From contig JAFFSR010000309.1 of the NCBI GenBank assembly GCA_017163975.1, positions 124,001 through 188,000 of the forward strand: a stretch of DNA of 64,000 nt, read 5' to 3'. The position numbers were made by a program, and so were the translations under genes. This stretch comes from Anastatus disparis (lineage: Eukaryota > Arthropoda > Insecta > Hymenoptera > Eupelmidae). Positions 61,517 to 64,000 of the stretch are shown here, in pieces. Under the pieces are notes generated by a model, which worked only from the letters and a program-made list of their open reading frames with translations, was not told the origin of the DNA and ran no database searches. Numbering within the stretch: position 1 is the first letter of the stretch; each line of letters begins with the position of its first letter.

Positions 61517-63483
61517 TTAGTCAGTGGAAGGTAAGATGTCACTTCCTAAACCCGCAGTTACGGTTTCTAGATCATGGCAGGTTTCAGGTTGATAGCGCTT
61601 CCTTGCTCGTGGTTTGTAGGTACCAACGGTGCGTCTGCATCTAATAGTCTTGGCTGCCAGCATCATAACTACAAAACACAGCAGCACTCTCAAACTGTAA
61701 CTTCTATACACGGTATGTTGGATTTCACCGTTGTCCAATTTATGTTGTGCAGTTTCTTTTAGCTTATAAGAAATTTGTTGTACGTCACGGTTGTTCCAGT
61801 TGTACTCATCTTTGAGTTGCAGAATTGGAAATAAATACTTAGGTTTCATTATATCGTCAGGAATGCTTTTTGTCAATACATCGGTAATTTCCAGATATAG
61901 CTTAGGTTTATAGGTGTAAAACTCTGTACTTGTGCGAGTTGTCATACCTCCTAGAGTCACTTGCATAGTTCTACCAGTACAACCATCAGGTATCTGAATT
62001 TTTCCAGTCCCATTTAATCGTAGTATCTGCTCTCTTTGCAGGTTACAGGTAATTCGAATAGTTGTTAGTTCAACTAAAGAGTACAACCATGCAGCTTCAT
62101 TATGAAGATAACTCCATTGAGAGCTGGGTTAAGTCAGGTAGATTATAGTGCAGTGTCTAAAGTGATTTTCAATAGGCTGCGTCAATAGCAGAAGTTCACA
62201 ATCTTTAGAAGTTGGAACGTCGAGCAATGGCCAATGAGTTTCACAAATCATCTCATAAGCATGGTTTGTACACTCATGTAAATAGTCATGGTCGAACTTT
62301 ACATATTGTTTGTTTTTCTCATTTAGAGCTAAAAACGCATGAGTTGGCTGGATCTTCGCAAAACCGAGATGCTGGTCTTCCCATGATTGGATAGTCAATA
62401 ATGGGTACATACGATACAGTACATACGGTTCTGTTTCAACTACAGGCAGGTATAACATTACTATTAGCCGGTTGTTATCGTAGACAACATCTATTTTTGG
62501 GATCCTTGCTATTTCTTCAGGACTCACATGTTTGGTAGACATAGGTAAATCCCAGTCACTCGAATGTTCGGTGATATCCTGGCTCATTTAGGCTAGAAGC
62601 TGAAGCGTCAATAATTCGCAGGGTAGCTTCCCTTGTAATAAGGTTTTAACTACTTCGATTAACTGCTTGAGAGCTTCTTGAACTTGTTCAATAGCCATAG
62701 CTAAACGACTATAATGTGCAGTGAGACTTCGGAGGTAGGAGTCTCATTGTAGCTCGGATTCGAGTGTTCGAATCGTCTTTTCCAAGTTTTTCAACGCGTC
62801 AGCATGATTATTCGTGATATTCTCAAGGCTTTTAAAATTTGCTATTATTAGATGAGTCTTTTGATTTGCTGGTTTGATGATTTCTTTATTATTATTTAGC
62901 AACTTATCAATATTTTGTAGTAATTTTTCTATTTCATCTTCCGTGACTAGCCCGAAAAGTGTGTTGTTAACACTTCCAATAATACCTAGAGGTGTCATTG
63001 ATCTTTTGATAGTCTCTTGACTGGTACTTGATTTATCTTTAAAATACAATCTTGCCAACAGGTCCTTAACTTGGGTTTGAAGATCGTGGACTTGGCTCTG
63101 TTTTCTTAATAGCATATGCGAGTTCAACGCATTTTCACAATCCTCGCTGACAAAACTTTTTAAGCATTCTTTGTAACTGTCAAAGCGGCTGTTCGTTGGT
63201 CAGCTATTTTGGGTTGACATTTTAGCTTAGCGAGTTGTTCACGGCAGTTACTAATCGATAGATTTATAACATTGTTTATGTTTATTCGGGAGTCAATTAT
63301 GTCAGTGTTTACATGTATAAGGATTTTCCATTCCGCTCGTTTTAGTCGTAAAATACCTATTTTCTCATAATAGATGCCAGGATTAGTATTCAAGGGCGTC
63401 AGTTTATGAGATGGTAATCCTGTGGTTTGCATTCCATAGAAGGTTAACACCCAAACTAGGGTCGTCCTGGTATATCCCTTCAT
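61517..63483 (-). pseudogene. env: Errantivirus-type envelope (baculovirus F-like), broken
   Basis: Minus strand, in three or four frames. 63160-63483 starts with a signal-peptide-like N-terminus (RTTLVWVLTFYGMQTTG), then NPGIYYEKIGIL. 62744-63127 has a basic cleavage-like site (IKRS) followed by a glycine-containing hydrophobic stretch (PLGIIGSVNNTLFG), the arrangement of F-type fusion proteins, and then a long helical region. 62129-62587 and 61517-62086 continue the ectodomain with Cys residues (DGCTG; HECTNHAYEMIC). A transmembrane segment (RVLLCFVVMMLAA) and a basic tail end it. It would be a membrane fusion glycoprotein. Frame breaks near 63150, 62700 and 62110 make it non-functional. 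It differs from the env at 37585-39079. Confidence 0.8.
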
Positions 63484-63661
63484 GGCTGGGTGTCTGAGCC
63501 TGTAATGGAAGTTTTAATATCGTTAAGCGAGTTTAACCTTATCGATATGTTTCAATATAGTTTTATGATCGGGGGTTTCCAGCAAGATATTATCATGCCC
63601 TTGGATATCCGTTATTTTTAAAGGTGACAAATAGTATTTTTCGAATTTTAAGGTTCTGGGC

Positions 63662-64000
63662 TCATTCTTTATGTACACATATTGTCCAATTTTCGGTTAG
63701 AATGTCTTGACCTTCTTGTCGTAGTATTTTTTTTGAAAGGTTTTTCTTCTCCACCTGGTTTTGTCCAGTTGTTAACTTCATTTCATCCAGTCTTTTGATG
63801 AGATCTGTTAAATGTCGCCAGCCCATCTTTAGACGGTATTCTAAGGGGAAAACGAGCAGTTGTTCCATACACCAGGGCAAAGAGTGTAAAACCCATCGAA
63901 GCATGAACACTTATATCGTATGAGAAAGCGGCAAATGGGGCTAAACGGTCCCAGTCCTCGTAATGTTGAGAATACGTTCTGATGAAGTCCACGAGAGGAG
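63662..64000 (-). pseudogene. pol: Integrase C-terminal part (cut by window edge)
   Basis: The frame enters from the right edge and includes FIRTYSQHYEDWDRLAPF, FSYDISVHASMGFTLFALVY and a PLRIPS segment, the stretch after the catalytic Glu in gypsy integrases. At about 63790-63850 the frame changes and the rest (63662-63800, LTTGQNQVEKKNL, then WTICVHKE) is compatible with the pol C-terminus. The polarity, toward env and the polypurine tract at 59773, fits one element. Catalytic residues lie outside the window. Confidence 0.8.

Overview
The window reads as a repeat-dense, AT-rich eukaryotic genomic region, most likely from an insect. Two LTR retrotransposons carry envelope-type genes. There are several CR1/Jockey-type LINEs, a decayed hAT transposase, a tRNA-derived SINE and many palindromic MITEs. 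No complete host gene is visible. The best host-coding candidate is one 100-bp exon-like island at 6467-6566. The species cannot be named from this sequence.

Layout. 1-6.1 kb holds two copies of a SINE, a composite of nested inverted repeats, and an element built from TTATTTACAG-like micro-repeats. 6.8-11.4 kb and 20.3-24.4 kb form two related blocks. Each has a 455-bp repeat, an AT-rich hairpin, and a 2-kb element made of about ten degenerate 165-bp monomers (the two copies are in opposite orientation). 13.0-17.3 kb has a TTA-flanked palindrome, a TTAA-flanked element and a broken hAT transposase. A probable solo LTR lies at 18.9-19.8 kb. 24.8-27.0 kb is a decayed minus-strand LINE fused to the start of a Ty3/gypsy element (26.9-40.3 kb, plus strand) with gag, protease, RT-RNase H, integrase and an env-like ORF. 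A 704-bp palindromic MITE splits its integrase. 42.8-44.8 kb is a 2-kb palindrome with another MITE at its centre. 46.9-50.3 kb is the best-preserved LINE, with an uninterrupted 950-codon ORF2. 53.0-53.8 kb is a second TTATTTACAG-type element. 54.3-55.7 kb is another LINE fragment. 59.05 kb to the right edge is the 3' half of a second env-bearing gypsy-type element on the minus strand.

Most notable: (1) in the 47-50 kb LINE, ORF1 and ORF2 share one frame and are separated by a single UAA in the context UAA-CAG-UUA, the stop-CARYYA type of leaky-stop context, with no AUG before the endonuclease; (2) the minus-strand element at the right edge carries, between env and its 3' LTR, an extra ORF that looks like an RRM plus two CCHC zinc fingers; (3) long near-perfect palindromes occur about a dozen times and fall into target-site classes TTAA, TWA and TA; (4) the repeated part of the gypsy LTRs contains LINE-derived coding sequence, and the 5' LTR is joined to a longer LINE copy.
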